A stretch of DNA of 64,000 bases from Thermomicrobiales bacterium (GTDB taxonomy: Bacteria; Chloroflexota; Chloroflexia; Thermomicrobiales; UBA6265). A program made the position numbers and the translations under genes. Each line of letters starts with the position of its first letter. Position 1 is the first letter of the stretch. The stretch is from NCBI GenBank assembly GCA_019637585.1, contig JAHBVL010000002.1:444023-508022 (forward strand), written 5' to 3'. A model generated the notes under the pieces. That model saw only the letters and a program-made list of their open reading frames with translations. It searched no databases and was not told where the DNA came from. This document shows positions 9,641 through 18,367 of this stretch, piece by piece.

Positions 9641-11049
9641 GCGAAGGCAACATACGCATCTACAGCACGCTGAGCCGCACGGTCGAGCCGTTCGAGACGA
9701 TCGAACCGGGCGTCGTCCGCATGTACGTCTGCGGCGTGACCCCCTATGCCAGCGCGCATATCGGACACGGTATGTCGGTGATCGTCTTCGACATGATCCG
9801 CAGGTATCTCGAACACTCGGGATATCGGGTCCGGCATGTCCAGAATTTCACCGATATCGACGACAAGATCATCGACCGCGCCAATCGCGAGGGAATCACG
9901 GCCAGCGACCTGACGGAATCCCTCATCGCCACCTGGCATGAGGAGACAGCCGCCCTCAACGTGCTGCCGGCCACCATCTACCCTCAGGCGACGCTGGAGA
10001 TTCCTCAGATCGTCGCCATGATCGAGGGGCTGATCGCAAAAGGGCACGCCTACGAGCAGGATGGTGACGTCTACTTCCGGGTTCGGTCGTTCAAGGGGTA
10101 TGGCAAACTCTCCCGCCGCTCGGTCGATGAGATGATCTCCGGAGCACGGATCGACATCGACGAACGGAAAGAAGACCCACTCGATTTCGCTCTCTGGAAA
10201 TCGGCCAAACCAGGCGAGCCCCACTGGCCCAGCCCCTGGAGCGATGGGCGCCCGGGCTGGCATATCGAGTGCTCGGCCATGTGCTCACACCATCTGGACG
10301 GCGTGGTCGACATTCACGGCGGCGGCACCGACCTGATCTTCCCGCACCACGAAAACGAAATCGCCCAGTCCGAGGCATTTCTGGGTCTGGCGCCATTCGC
10401 TCGCTACTGGCTGCACAACGGTCTGCTGCAGCTGGGCGGCGACAAGATGTCGAAGTCGATCGGCAACATCGTCAGCATCAGGGAGCTGCTCGAGCGAGGC
10501 GTCGCCGACGCGTTCCGGTTGATGGTGCTCCAGTCGCACTACCGGTCGCCGCTGACCTACACCGAGGAATCGCTCATGGCCGCCCAGAAGGGTCTGGAGC
10601 GGTTGCGTGGCGCAGCCACAGCGAGTGCCCAACCCTCGAGTTCGGCGGGAGAAACGGTCGCGTCCGAGCTCGCCACCGCGGTATCAACGGCGGATGCGCT
10701 CTTCCACGAGGCGATGAACGACGACTTCGACTCGCCTCGTGCTATCGCGGCGCTTTTCGACCTCGGCCGCGCCATCAACCGGGCGCGCGATGCCGGCGCC
10801 GGCGAGGACGCCCTGTCCGCCAGCCAGGAGCGTCTGATCGAGCTGGGGGCGGTGCTCGGTTTGCGTCTCGATGTCGCGGCCGGCGACCTCGGGGAGGCAG
10901 GGCCATACATCGATCTGCTGGTCAGCATCCGGGACGAGCTCAGGGTGGCCAAACAGTGGGCTTTGTCGGATCGCATCCGTGACGAGCTGATGGCGCGAGG
11001 AGTCGAGATTGCGGACGGACCACAGGCGTCGACCTGGCGCAAAGCCTGA
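9637..11049 (+). CDS. cysS: Cysteinyl-tRNA synthetase
   Basis: 470 residues, class I synthetase that charges tRNA-Cys. Visible features are the zinc-ligand cysteine in MYVCGVTPY, the HIGH motif as AHIGHG, the second zinc-ligand group [11 protein letters not shown] with HHENEIAQ, and the KMSKS loop [11 protein letters not shown]. The C-terminal helical anticodon-binding part (about 330-470) is complete. The GTG start sits inside the cysE stop (GTGA), so translation is coupled. The final 41 bases overlap the start of rlmB. Confidence 0.97.
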   Translation: MSEGNIRIYSTLSRTVEPFETIEPGVVRMYVCGVTPYASAHIGHGMSVIVFDMIRRYLEHSGYRVRHVQNFTDIDDKIIDRANREGITASDLTESLIATWHEETAALNVLPATIYPQATLEIPQIVAMIEGLIAKGHAYEQDGDVYFRVRSFKGYGKLSRRSVDEMISGARIDIDERKEDPLDFALWKSAKPGEPHWPSPWSDGRPGWHIECSAMCSHHLDGVVDIHGGGTDLIFPHHENEIAQSEAFLGLAPFARYWLHNGLLQLGGDKMSKSIGNIVSIRELLERGVADAFRLMVLQSHYRSPLTYTEESLMAAQKGLERLRGAATASAQPSSSAGETVASELATAVSTADALFHEAMNDDFDSPRAIAALFDLGRAINRARDAGAGEDALSASQERLIELGAVLGLRLDVAAGDLGEAGPYIDLLVSIRDELRVAKQWALSDRIRDELMARGVEIADGPQASTWRKA

Positions 11050-11812
11050 GCGGAAACACATCGCGCCAGCCGGATCGGAGCTGCTCTTTGGCCGCAACGC
11101 TGTTGCTGAAGCGCTGCGGGGCCGGAGATCGCACCAGAAGCTGATCGTTGCCGAGGGTGTCAAATGGGACGCCCGCATGCAGGAGATCCGGCAGGCGGCC
11201 GAATCGGCTGGACTGGCGCTCGACATCGTGCCGCGACAACTGCTGGATGACGAGATTCGGGGAGCGCGCCACCAGGGCGTGGCGCTGGTCACGTCAGCCT
11301 ATCCGTACGTCGACGGCGACGCTCTGATCTCCAATGGCTGGTCGATCCTGGTTCTCGACCACATTCAGGACCCGCAGAATGTCGGCTCGCTGCTGCGGGC
11401 GGCCGAGGCGTTCGGCGTGCGAGGTGTCGCGCTCCCCCGGGATCGGTCCGCCGCCATCACCCCGGCGGTTGTCAACGCCTCCGCCGGTGCGGTCGAGCAT
11501 CTGCACGTTGCACAAGTGACGAATGTCGGCCGCCTCCTCGAACAGATGAAGTCATCGGGATACTGGATCGTCGGGCTGGACAACGACGAACGAGCCCAAT
11601 CGCTCGAATTCCTCTCTGTCCCCCTGCCGTTCGGCCTTGTGGTGGGCTCCGAGGGCAAGGGCATGGCCCAGTCGACCGCATCCCGGTGCGACTTCCTGGC
11701 CAGGATCGACCAAATCGGCTCGATTGAGTCGCTCAACGCGGCCATCGCTGGCTCCATTGCGCTGTTCTGGCTGACCCAATCCGCCAGATTGGCCAAAGTT
11801 GCCGGGAAATAG
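11009..11812 (+). CDS. rlmB: SpoU/TrmH-family RNA 2'-O-methyltransferase, RlmB-like
   Basis: 267 residues. An N-terminal substrate-binding domain starts LLFGRNAVAEALRGRRSH, followed by the SPOUT knot: motif 1 DHIQDPQNVGSLLRAAEAFG, motif 2 VVGSEGKGM and motif 3 IGSIESLNAAIAGSIALFW. Members methylate ribose in rRNA or tRNA; RlmB acts on 23S G2251, and the cysS-rlmB adjacency supports that assignment. The TTG start at 11009 overlaps cysS by 41 bases, so the true start may be a little further in. Confidence 0.88.
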   Translation: MRTDHRRRPGAKPERKHIAPAGSELLFGRNAVAEALRGRRSHQKLIVAEGVKWDARMQEIRQAAESAGLALDIVPRQLLDDEIRGARHQGVALVTSAYPYVDGDALISNGWSILVLDHIQDPQNVGSLLRAAEAFGVRGVALPRDRSAAITPAVVNASAGAVEHLHVAQVTNVGRLLEQMKSSGYWIVGLDNDERAQSLEFLSVPLPFGLVVGSEGKGMAQSTASRCDFLARIDQIGSIESLNAAIAGSIALFWLTQSARLAKVAGK

Positions 11813-11828
11813 CCGGAAAGCGTATAGT
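11799..11828 (+). promoter_or_regulatory. Probable promoter of rplI
   Basis: TTGCCG at 11799-11804, an 18-base spacer, and TATAGT at 11823-11828. It overlaps the rlmB stop codon and would start transcription about 75 bases before rplI. Confidence 0.5.
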
Positions 11829-11844
11829 TACACAGGTTATCTTG

Positions 11845-11858
11845 TGTGTACGTACACA
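11845..11858. promoter_or_regulatory. 14-bp perfect palindrome in the rplI leader
   Basis: TGTGTACGTACACA is self-complementary and lies just after the predicted rplI transcription start and about 50 bases before the start codon. It could be a protein-binding site; nothing in the window identifies the protein. Confidence 0.4.
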
Positions 11859-11906
11859 ATGCCCTGCTTGGGTTTCCCACTGTGAATGCGATATGGAAGG
11901 CATCCG

Positions 11907-12413
11907 ATGAAGGTCATTTTGCGCCAAGATGTAGAGAGCCTCGGCGAAGCCGGCGACGTCAAGAATGTTTCCGATGGATACGCTCGCAATTATCTGATTC
12001 CCAAAGGCTACGCCATCATCGCCACACCGGGTGAGCTGAAGGTCCTGGCTGAGAACCAGAAGGTCAAGGATCGCAAGATCGCCTACCAGGAGCAGGATCT
12101 CAAAGAGCTGGCCGATCGCATCAGCACCGTCACCCTCGAATTCGAGGCGCGGGCGGGCGATCAGGGACGGCTCTTCGGATCGGTCACCGCTGGAGATATC
12201 GCCGACAAGCTGACCACCACCATCAAGCACGAGATCGATCGCCGCAAGGTGCATCTGGATGAGCCCATCCGCACATCCGGCTCCCACAAGGTGACGATCA
12301 ATCTGGTCGGCAAGCTGAAACCGGAGATCACCGTTGTCGTCAACGGTCTGGTCGACGAAGAAGCCGCCGAAGCGGTGGAGACCGAAGAAGCCGCCGCCGA
12401 AGCAGTCGCCTAG
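11907..12413 (+). CDS. rplI: Ribosomal protein bL9
   Basis: 168 residues from the ATG at 11907, preceded by GGAAGG; the longer open frame adds seven non-conserved residues. The N-terminal RNA-binding domain is MKVILRQDVESLGEAGDVKN with the L9 signature GYARNYLIPKGYA. A central helix links to the C-terminal domain (FGSVTAGDIADKL). The end is an acidic Glu/Ala-rich tail of about 20 residues, longer than in most L9. Part of the large ribosomal subunit, near the L1 stalk. It precedes dnaB, an order seen in many bacteria. Confidence 0.96.
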   Translation: MKVILRQDVESLGEAGDVKNVSDGYARNYLIPKGYAIIATPGELKVLAENQKVKDRKIAYQEQDLKELADRISTVTLEFEARAGDQGRLFGSVTAGDIADKLTTTIKHEIDRRKVHLDEPIRTSGSHKVTINLVGKLKPEITVVVNGLVDEEAAEAVETEEAAAEAVA

Positions 12414-12529
12414 CACATACGCGCTCAGTCTCGCTCCTGCTAGACTCTACAACGAACCGGTCAACGAACAGTCCGTCGGTGCACATGCGCTGGCCGGTCG
12501 TCGCTCCTTCCCGCATCGGAGCCTGATCC

Positions 12530-13873
12530 ATGGTATCCGCAGTCGATCGGTTACCCCCTCACAACATCGAAGCAGAGCAGTCGGTTCTGGGCAGTATCCT
12601 GCTCGACCGGGACGCCATTATCGGCGTGGCGACGTCGCTCAAGTCGGATGACTTCTACCATCCGGCCAACGGCACCGTCTATCAGGCGATTCGCGATCTC
12701 TACGAACGCCGCGAACCGACGGACATCCTGACCCTTTCCGACGAACTCACCCGCCGGGGTCAGATCGATCAGGTGGGCGGTCTCGCCTATCTGGCATCCC
12801 TGATGGACGTGGTGCCGACCGCGGTGCACGTCGAGTACTACGCAAAAATCGTCGAACGCACCGCGACGATGCGACGGTTGATCGATGCCGGAGCCTTCAT
12901 TGTCGGACTTGGCTTCCGCGAAGACCTGGAGGTGCAGGAAGCGCTCGACTCCGCCGAACGGCGCGTGTTCGATGTCGCACAGCGACGTTCGACCACCGAG
13001 TTCGTGCAGATTCAAACCGTTCTGGAGGAGCTGTTCGATCGACTCGACGCCATTCAGCACGATCGGGGCTCGCTGGTTGGCGTGCCCACCGGTTTCCTCG
13101 ATCTCGATCGGCTGACCGGCGGGCTGCAACGGTCCGATTTGATCATCGTGGCGGCTCGGCCGAGCTTCGGCAAATCATCACTGGCCCTCGGTCTCGCGCA
13201 CACCGCGGCCGTCCTGCACAACCGGACCGTGGGCATCTTCTCGCTGGAGATGCAGGCGGAACAGGTCGTGCAGCGCATCCTGTCGATCGAAACATCGGTC
13301 GATATCCACAAGCTGCGAACCGGCAGTATTTCCGATAGGGAATGGGGCGCCCTGTCCCGCGCACTGGGCCGAGTCGGGGAGTCTCCCATTTTCATCGACG
13401 ACTCGCCGACGTTGTCCGTCATGGATATCAAGTCGAAATCGCGCCGGCTGCAGGCCGAGCATGGCCTCGACCTGATCGTCGTCGATTACCTGCAGCTGAT
13501 GACCGGACAGCGCTCCGAGAACCGGGTGCAGCAGATCGCGGAGATTTCCCGGGGGCTCAAATCGCTGGCCCGAGAGCTGAACGTGCCGGTCATCGCCCTG
13601 TCGCAGCTTTCCCGCGCGATCGAAAATCGCCCGAATCACCGGCCAATGCTCTCCGACCTTCGCGAATCGGGATCGATCGAACAGGATGCCGACATCGTGC
13701 TGTTTATCCATCGCGAGGACAAGTTCAATCCGGAGTACGAGAAGAAGAATGTCGCCGAGCTGATTCTGGCCAAGCATCGCAATGGCCCGACGGCCTCGTT
13801 CGAGGTCCACTTCTTCGACAAGACCGCCCGCTTCTCGTCGATGGAAACGATCAAAGATCCTGGACTCTCGTGA
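12530..13873 (+). CDS. dnaB: Replicative DNA helicase
   Basis: 447 residues. The N-terminal domain begins LPPHNIEAEQSVLGSILLD. The RecA-like C-terminal domain has Walker A ARPSFGKSSLAL (Phe where many have Met, and Ser-Ser after Lys), Walker B LIVVDYLQLMTG, and LSQLSRAIENRPNHRPMLSDLRESGSIEQDAD with the arginine-finger region. No intein is present. This hexameric 5'-3' helicase unwinds DNA at the fork. Its stop overlaps the next start (TGATG), placing it in one operon with its likely loader proteins. Confidence 0.97.
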   Translation: MVSAVDRLPPHNIEAEQSVLGSILLDRDAIIGVATSLKSDDFYHPANGTVYQAIRDLYERREPTDILTLSDELTRRGQIDQVGGLAYLASLMDVVPTAVHVEYYAKIVERTATMRRLIDAGAFIVGLGFREDLEVQEALDSAERRVFDVAQRRSTTEFVQIQTVLEELFDRLDAIQHDRGSLVGVPTGFLDLDRLTGGLQRSDLIIVAARPSFGKSSLALGLAHTAAVLHNRTVGIFSLEMQAEQVVQRILSIETSVDIHKLRTGSISDREWGALSRALGRVGESPIFIDDSPTLSVMDIKSKSRRLQAEHGLDLIVVDYLQLMTGQRSENRVQQIAEISRGLKSLARELNVPVIALSQLSRAIENRPNHRPMLSDLRESGSIEQDADIVLFIHREDKFNPEYEKKNVAELILAKHRNGPTASFEVHFFDKTARFSSMETIKDPGLS

Positions 13874-14643
13874 TGCAACCGGCGTTTGGCGAAAGCAGAA
13901 ACGAACCGGATGCAGCCGCACTGGCGCCGGAGATGGTGTGTATTCCGGCCGCCTGGTTCGATGCATTCATACTCTCCGCAGGGTCACAGGACGAGGCCAT
14001 CGTTCTGGCGGCTTGTATGCGAATGTGCAGGGATGAACAGGGCGTTCTCGTCGTCGAAGAGCACGATCTGCTGTCGAACGATGCGTTGATCGCGGGAGTC
14101 GGCAGCACCGGTTCGCAAACCGCGACGTCGAAGATTCTGCGCGCGCTCAATCGGGCCGTGCGGCGCGGCGCGCTGGTCCGCATGTGGGTTGGCGAAGGCG
14201 ACGCGCAGCGAACCCGCTACGCGTTGCCGGTCGTTTCGGCCGAGCAGAAGCGGCAGGCGACGGCGGTTGCGGATGATCCTGATGACGGTGCGCGCGTGCG
14301 GAGCTATGATCCGACCGCTCCTTCCGTGTTCACGGCCTACGAGGACGCCATCGGCATGCTGACGCCGCTCGTCGCCGACCAGATCCAGCAGGCACTGGAA
14401 CGCCATCCGGCCGAACAGCTTCTCGACGCTATTCGCGAGGCTGTTCGGGTCAACCGGCGGAGTTGGCGGTACATTCAGCACATCCTTCAGAATTGGTCAG
14501 GTCCGGGCCGGGAGAGCGTCGCGGACATCGAGGTCAACCATGAAACGCATCAGCGACGTGATCAAGAACGTCTCGATCCCGATCAATACCGGGGAGAGCG
14601 ACACCTCGAGCGAGCTCGAGACCTACAAGTGCGCGATCTGTAA
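13873..14643 (+). CDS. DnaD-like replication initiation / primosome protein
   Basis: 256 residues from the ATG in the TGATG overlap with dnaB; the longer open frame upstream lies inside dnaB and is spurious. Residues about 15-115 look like a winged-helix N-terminal domain (PAAWFDAFILSAGSQDEAIV...ALNRAVRRGALV). Residues about 150-210 match the DnaD/DnaB_2 C-terminal domain, ending in the characteristic AVRVNRRSWRYIQHILQNW. In Firmicutes DnaD and DnaB help load the replicative helicase. The last 34 codons overlap the next gene in another frame, leaving a charged tail (HETHQRRDQERLDP) that probably has no fold of its own. Confidence 0.8.
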   Translation: MQPAFGESRNEPDAAALAPEMVCIPAAWFDAFILSAGSQDEAIVLAACMRMCRDEQGVLVVEEHDLLSNDALIAGVGSTGSQTATSKILRALNRAVRRGALVRMWVGEGDAQRTRYALPVVSAEQKRQATAVADDPDDGARVRSYDPTAPSVFTAYEDAIGMLTPLVADQIQQALERHPAEQLLDAIREAVRVNRRSWRYIQHILQNWSGPGRESVADIEVNHETHQRRDQERLDPDQYRGERHLERARDLQVRDL

Positions 14644-15304
14644 AGACCGCCAGTGGCTCCGAGTCGACGCCGAGCCCGGTCACCCGAATTTCGGCCGGCT
14701 CTTCCCCTGCGAGTGCTACGTTCGCGAACGGGAGGACCGCCTCGCGGGCGAGCTCTTCGACCTCTCCCAGCTCCAGGCGCTCTCGGACATGACCTTTGCC
14801 AATTTCGATGAATCGGTCCCCGGCATTCGTCCGGCGTATGACGCCGCGGTGACGTTCGCTCGCAATCCGGCCGGCTGGATCTTCTTCCACGGTTCATACG
14901 GCGTCGGGAAAACCCATCTTGCGGTGGCCATCGCCAACGAAGTCCTGCGCAGCAACACGATGGGGGTCTACTTCAGGGTGGTGCCGGATTTGCTCGATCA
15001 GCTTCGGGCGACATTCGACCCGGAACATGGCGTGGCGTACGATGAACGATTCCAGCAAATCCGCAACGCGCACCTCCTGATTCTCGACGATCTCGGCACG
15101 GAGCAGACGACGCCCTGGGCTCGCGAGAAGCTCTATCAGCTCTTCAATCACCGCTACAACGAGCAGCTTCCCACGGTTGTCACATCAAACCAGGACTACA
15201 AGCACATCGATCAGCGCATCCTCTCCCGCATGCTGGATACGCGCCTTTCTCAACGATTATTCATCGAGGCGGAAGATTACCGGCTCACTCCGGGTCCCCG
15301 ATAG
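14540..15304 (+). CDS. DnaC/DnaI-type helicase loader ATPase
   Basis: 254 residues. The start at 14540 has a GAGG site and precedes a putative zinc-binding region (YKCAICKDRQW ... PCECYV), so the 104-base overlap with the previous gene appears genuine. The AAA+ core has Walker A FFHGSYGVGKTHLAVA, Walker B LLILDDLGTEQTTPWA and sensor-1 PTVVTSNQDYK, with an arginine-finger region RILSRMLDTRLSQR. These are the hallmarks of DnaC/DnaI loaders, which open or assemble the DnaB ring on DNA. The position directly after dnaB and the dnaD-like gene supports this. Confidence 0.9.
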   Translation: MKRISDVIKNVSIPINTGESDTSSELETYKCAICKDRQWLRVDAEPGHPNFGRLFPCECYVREREDRLAGELFDLSQLQALSDMTFANFDESVPGIRPAYDAAVTFARNPAGWIFFHGSYGVGKTHLAVAIANEVLRSNTMGVYFRVVPDLLDQLRATFDPEHGVAYDERFQQIRNAHLLILDDLGTEQTTPWAREKLYQLFNHRYNEQLPTVVTSNQDYKHIDQRILSRMLDTRLSQRLFIEAEDYRLTPGPR

Positions 15305-15396
15305 TCCCGGCACCGGAATTCGGTACTTTCTGAAAGCAAGATCGATGATAGAATCACTTCGGCTCACCCGGTCGACGTGAACGGAAATCTCATTTC

Positions 15397-16317
15397 ATGG
15401 CCGAACTCGAGTGGCTCCTATCGCAGCTTGGGAGCTTTCGGGCGTTTCTTGATATCGCCGTCGTATCCCTGATCATCTACTGGCTGCTCAGTGTGGCGCA
15501 GGGCACCCGGGCGACCCTGTTGATCCGTGGCGCCATCAGCTTTCTCGCCATTGCCTACATTCTGGCGACCGTTTTCGACCTCTCGACACTCAACTGGCTT
15601 CTGGCTCGCACCTGGCCGGCCCTGGTCATTGCCATTCCGGTCATCTTCCAGCCCGAACTGCGGCGCGCGCTCGAACAGCTCGGCCATACCGGGCAGTGGC
15701 TGCGCACTCCGTTGTCATCGAGCGATGAGTTCTTCTCCGAAGACGCAATCGACGAAATCGTGCGGGCGGCCGGTCAGCTGGCCAGGCAGCGATATGGCGC
15801 CCTGATGGTGCTGGAACGGGAAACCGGGCTGCAGGACTATGCCGAAACCGGGGTGCCGGTCGATTCCGTTCTGACGAGGCAGCTCCTGATCAATATCTTC
15901 TTCCCGAATACGCCCCTTCACGACGGAGCGACCTTGATCCGCGGCAGCCGCATTCTTGCGTCGAGCGTTGTGTTGCCACTGACCGACAACATCTCGGCGT
16001 CCAGTCAACTGGGCACGCGGCATCGCGCGGGCATCGGCGTGACCGAAGACTCCGACGCGCTGGCGGTCATTGTTTCCGAAGAAACGGGGCAGATCGCCGT
16101 GGCCCATAGTGGCCGCCTGATCAGAGGGCTCGATCAGGACCGGCTCCGGCGCGTGCTGAGAACCCTCACCCATCTCGATCGGGAGGAAACCCGGCCGCAG
16201 CGTTCCAACGGCAAGTTCCATTTCCCGACCGGCGAGCTCGTTCGCACGCGACGATCCCGCACCACACAGAAACCAGCCAACGACGCGGCCCATCACGGCG
16301 CGCAGGGATCGCACTAG
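15397..16317 (+). CDS. cdaA: Diadenylate cyclase CdaA (c-di-AMP synthase)
   Basis: 306 residues. Three membrane helices occupy the first 95 residues, then the DAC catalytic domain with the DGA motif in TPLHDGATLIRG and the RHR motif in LGTRHRAGIGV. It condenses two ATP to cyclic di-AMP, which controls potassium and osmolyte transport and wall homeostasis. The C-terminal tail after about residue 265 is basic and low in complexity. A TAGAAT hexamer at 15349-15354 could be its -10 box. The YbbR-type regulator gene follows after six bases, the usual pairing; glmM, often third, is absent. Confidence 0.95.
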   Translation: MAELEWLLSQLGSFRAFLDIAVVSLIIYWLLSVAQGTRATLLIRGAISFLAIAYILATVFDLSTLNWLLARTWPALVIAIPVIFQPELRRALEQLGHTGQWLRTPLSSSDEFFSEDAIDEIVRAAGQLARQRYGALMVLERETGLQDYAETGVPVDSVLTRQLLINIFFPNTPLHDGATLIRGSRILASSVVLPLTDNISASSQLGTRHRAGIGVTEDSDALAVIVSEETGQIAVAHSGRLIRGLDQDRLRRVLRTLTHLDREETRPQRSNGKFHFPTGELVRTRRSRTTQKPANDAAHHGAQGSH

Positions 16318-16323
16318 AGCCTT

Positions 16324-17559
16324 ATGCTGAATCGACTCCTGGGAAGCACAACACGCGGATCCCTGATGCGACTGGCCGCATCGGTCGGTCTGGCGCTCAT
16401 TCTATGGGCGTGGGTCACGACTCTGCGCGATCCGGAAACCACACGATCGTTCAGCGGCGTGCCATTGCAGGTCGCCGATTTGCAGGACGACCTGGTGGCC
16501 CTCGATCCGCCAGATGAAGTGCAGGTGCGAGCAACCGGACCCCGGTCAGCGATCGAAACCATGCCCAGCAGCTCCGTCAGCGCCTCGCTGGACATGTCGA
16601 AGGTCACCGAACCGGGAACCTACGAGATCGAGGTTGAGGTCAATGCTCCCGAGAGCGTCTGGCGAACGCGGTCCAGCCCGGCGACAGTCGATATCATCGT
16701 GGAAGCCGCCATCACAACGTCCTTCCCGCTGGATGTCGATGTCCACGATCTCGACGCCTCCAGCCTGCGGACGGTAAACGTTGAACCAGATCTCGATGAG
16801 GTCACCGTGGCAGGCCCCTCCTCACTGATCGACCAGGTCGACCGGGTCGTCATGACAATCGAAACGTCAGGGGGATCGCGCACCTATCAGACCACGGCCC
16901 CGCCTGTGGCTTTCGATGCTGCCGGAGTCGCGATCGAGGGTGTGACCGTCCAACCCGGTGTGGTTGCGGCCACCGTCACCGTCGCCGCCCGGGGCAAGAG
17001 CGTCGCCGTGCTGGTGTCGACCGAAGGTTCGCCGGCGTCCGGGTTCGAAGTGGTGAACAGGACCGCGAATCCCGTGTCGGTCATCGTCGAGGGCCCCGAA
17101 GAGGTCATCGATCAGATGATTGCGGTCTCGACCGAATCGATTGACATCTCGGGCGCGTCATCAAGCGTGAGCGCCACGGTGCCGATTGTCGGGCTGCCTG
17201 CGGGCGTGACCGTTATCCAGCCGCAATCCGGACAAGTGGATGTGCTCATTCAGATTGGGCAGCAGGGCGTGCGGCAGTCGCTGACTGGCTTGGAGATCGA
17301 CATCAGCAACCTTGGGCCAGGTCTGCAAGGTGAGGTCAATCCGACTGAGCTGACGATCGAAGTCGTCGCGCCTGAAGAGGTGCTCTCGGCGCTGACGGTG
17401 GAGAGCATCCAGGTCATCGTCGATGCCAATGGTCTGGGCGAAGGAGTCCACACGGTAACGCCGATGGTGATCGTGCCGGCGCAGGTTCAGTGGATTTCCG
17501 CCAACCCGATCGAAGTGGAACTGACGATCAGCGCAGCGTCGACGCCGGCCGGCGCCTAG
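16324..17559 (+). CDS. cdaR: YbbR-domain protein CdaR, regulator of CdaA
   Basis: 411 residues. One N-terminal membrane anchor (LMRLAASVGLALILWAWV) is followed by about four YbbR repeats of roughly 80 residues, recognisable from recurring F.GVPL, P..V.V..P and V...ID.S patterns. The bulk would be outside the membrane. In Firmicutes CdaR binds CdaA and modulates its activity. Its stop codon shares the palindrome CTAG with the stop of the convergent response-regulator gene. Confidence 0.9.
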   Translation: MLNRLLGSTTRGSLMRLAASVGLALILWAWVTTLRDPETTRSFSGVPLQVADLQDDLVALDPPDEVQVRATGPRSAIETMPSSSVSASLDMSKVTEPGTYEIEVEVNAPESVWRTRSSPATVDIIVEAAITTSFPLDVDVHDLDASSLRTVNVEPDLDEVTVAGPSSLIDQVDRVVMTIETSGGSRTYQTTAPPVAFDAAGVAIEGVTVQPGVVAATVTVAARGKSVAVLVSTEGSPASGFEVVNRTANPVSVIVEGPEEVIDQMIAVSTESIDISGASSSVSATVPIVGLPAGVTVIQPQSGQVDVLIQIGQQGVRQSLTGLEIDISNLGPGLQGEVNPTELTIEVVAPEEVLSALTVESIQVIVDANGLGEGVHTVTPMVIVPAQVQWISANPIEVELTISAASTPAGA

Positions 17560-18209
17560 CCGGACGCCGGATCGTTCTGGTTCTCGGCGGTGCGTTCCAT
17601 GTCGTAGGTGAGCAGGATCGCTTCCGCGACCTCCTTCATCGACTTTCGCGCGTCCATGCTGGTCTTGCGAATCCGGCGAAATGCCTCAGCCTCGCTCATG
17701 CCATGGGTGTCCATGAGCACGCCCTTGGCCCGCTCGACCACTTTTCGCGACTCCAGCGCCTCTTTGAGGTCGCCGACTTCGCTTCTGAGCGCCGTGAATT
17801 CCGCGAAGCGGGTCAGACTGAGTTCGATGACCGGCAAGAGTTCCGCTTCCCGGAATGGTTTCACCAGATACCCCACCACACCGGCACTCTTGGCTCGCTC
17901 GACCAATTGCTGGTCGGAATAGGCCGTAAGGAGCACGACCGGCGCGATCTGCTCACTGGTCAGAACGCCGGCAGCGGTGATGCCGTCGATTTCCGGCATC
18001 TGGATATCCATGATGACGATGTCTGGTCTGATCTTGCGCGCCAGGTCGAGCGCACTCTGACCATCGCCAACATCAGCCACGACCTCGTAGCCAAGATGGA
18101 CCAGCATCTCGCGCAGATCGAGCCGGATCAATGACTCGTCATCCGCAATCAGAATGCGACAGGGCGTGCGGTGACTCAACGAATCGCTCCACAACTGCGA
18201 ATCAGACAC
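17556..18209 (-). CDS. ANTAR-domain response regulator
   Basis: About 217 residues from a GTG at 18207-18209; the longer open frame runs through the tRNA-Pro gene and is rejected, and a TTG slightly downstream is also possible. The receiver domain has the acidic pair IADDES, the phospho-acceptor in [13 protein letters not shown], the Thr in LLTAYSD and the Lys in YLVKPFRE. The C-terminal ANTAR domain ([21 protein letters not shown] ... VAEAILL) binds hairpin pairs in leader RNAs to prevent termination. No histidine kinase gene is adjacent. Interest is raised by the many leader hairpins in this window, but none was matched to the ANTAR dual-hexaloop motif. Confidence 0.93.
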   Translation of the reverse strand: MSDSQLWSDSLSHRTPCRILIADDESLIRLDLREMLVHLGYEVVADVGDGQSALDLARKIRPDIVIMDIQMPEIDGITAAGVLTSEQIAPVVLLTAYSDQQLVERAKSAGVVGYLVKPFREAELLPVIELSLTRFAEFTALRSEVGDLKEALESRKVVERAKGVLMDTHGMSEAEAFRRIRKTSMDARKSMKEVAEAILLTYDMERTAENQNDPASG

Positions 18210-18263
18210 AAAAAACCACGAAACAGGCGACTGGCATACTGCCGGCACTTCCGTTTCGCGGCC

Positions 18264-18340
<77 letters not shown>

Positions 18341-18367
18341 CGCAGGCGAGTATAGCATCCGTTATCG

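Noticed and set aside
12441-12446. TAGACT as a dnaB promoter -10
   Set aside because: No -35-like hexamer at 16-19 bases upstream, so a promoter is not supported.
13342-13872. 177-codon N-terminal extension of the DnaD-like gene
   Set aside because: It lies wholly inside dnaB in another frame; the ATG at the dnaB stop is the sensible start.
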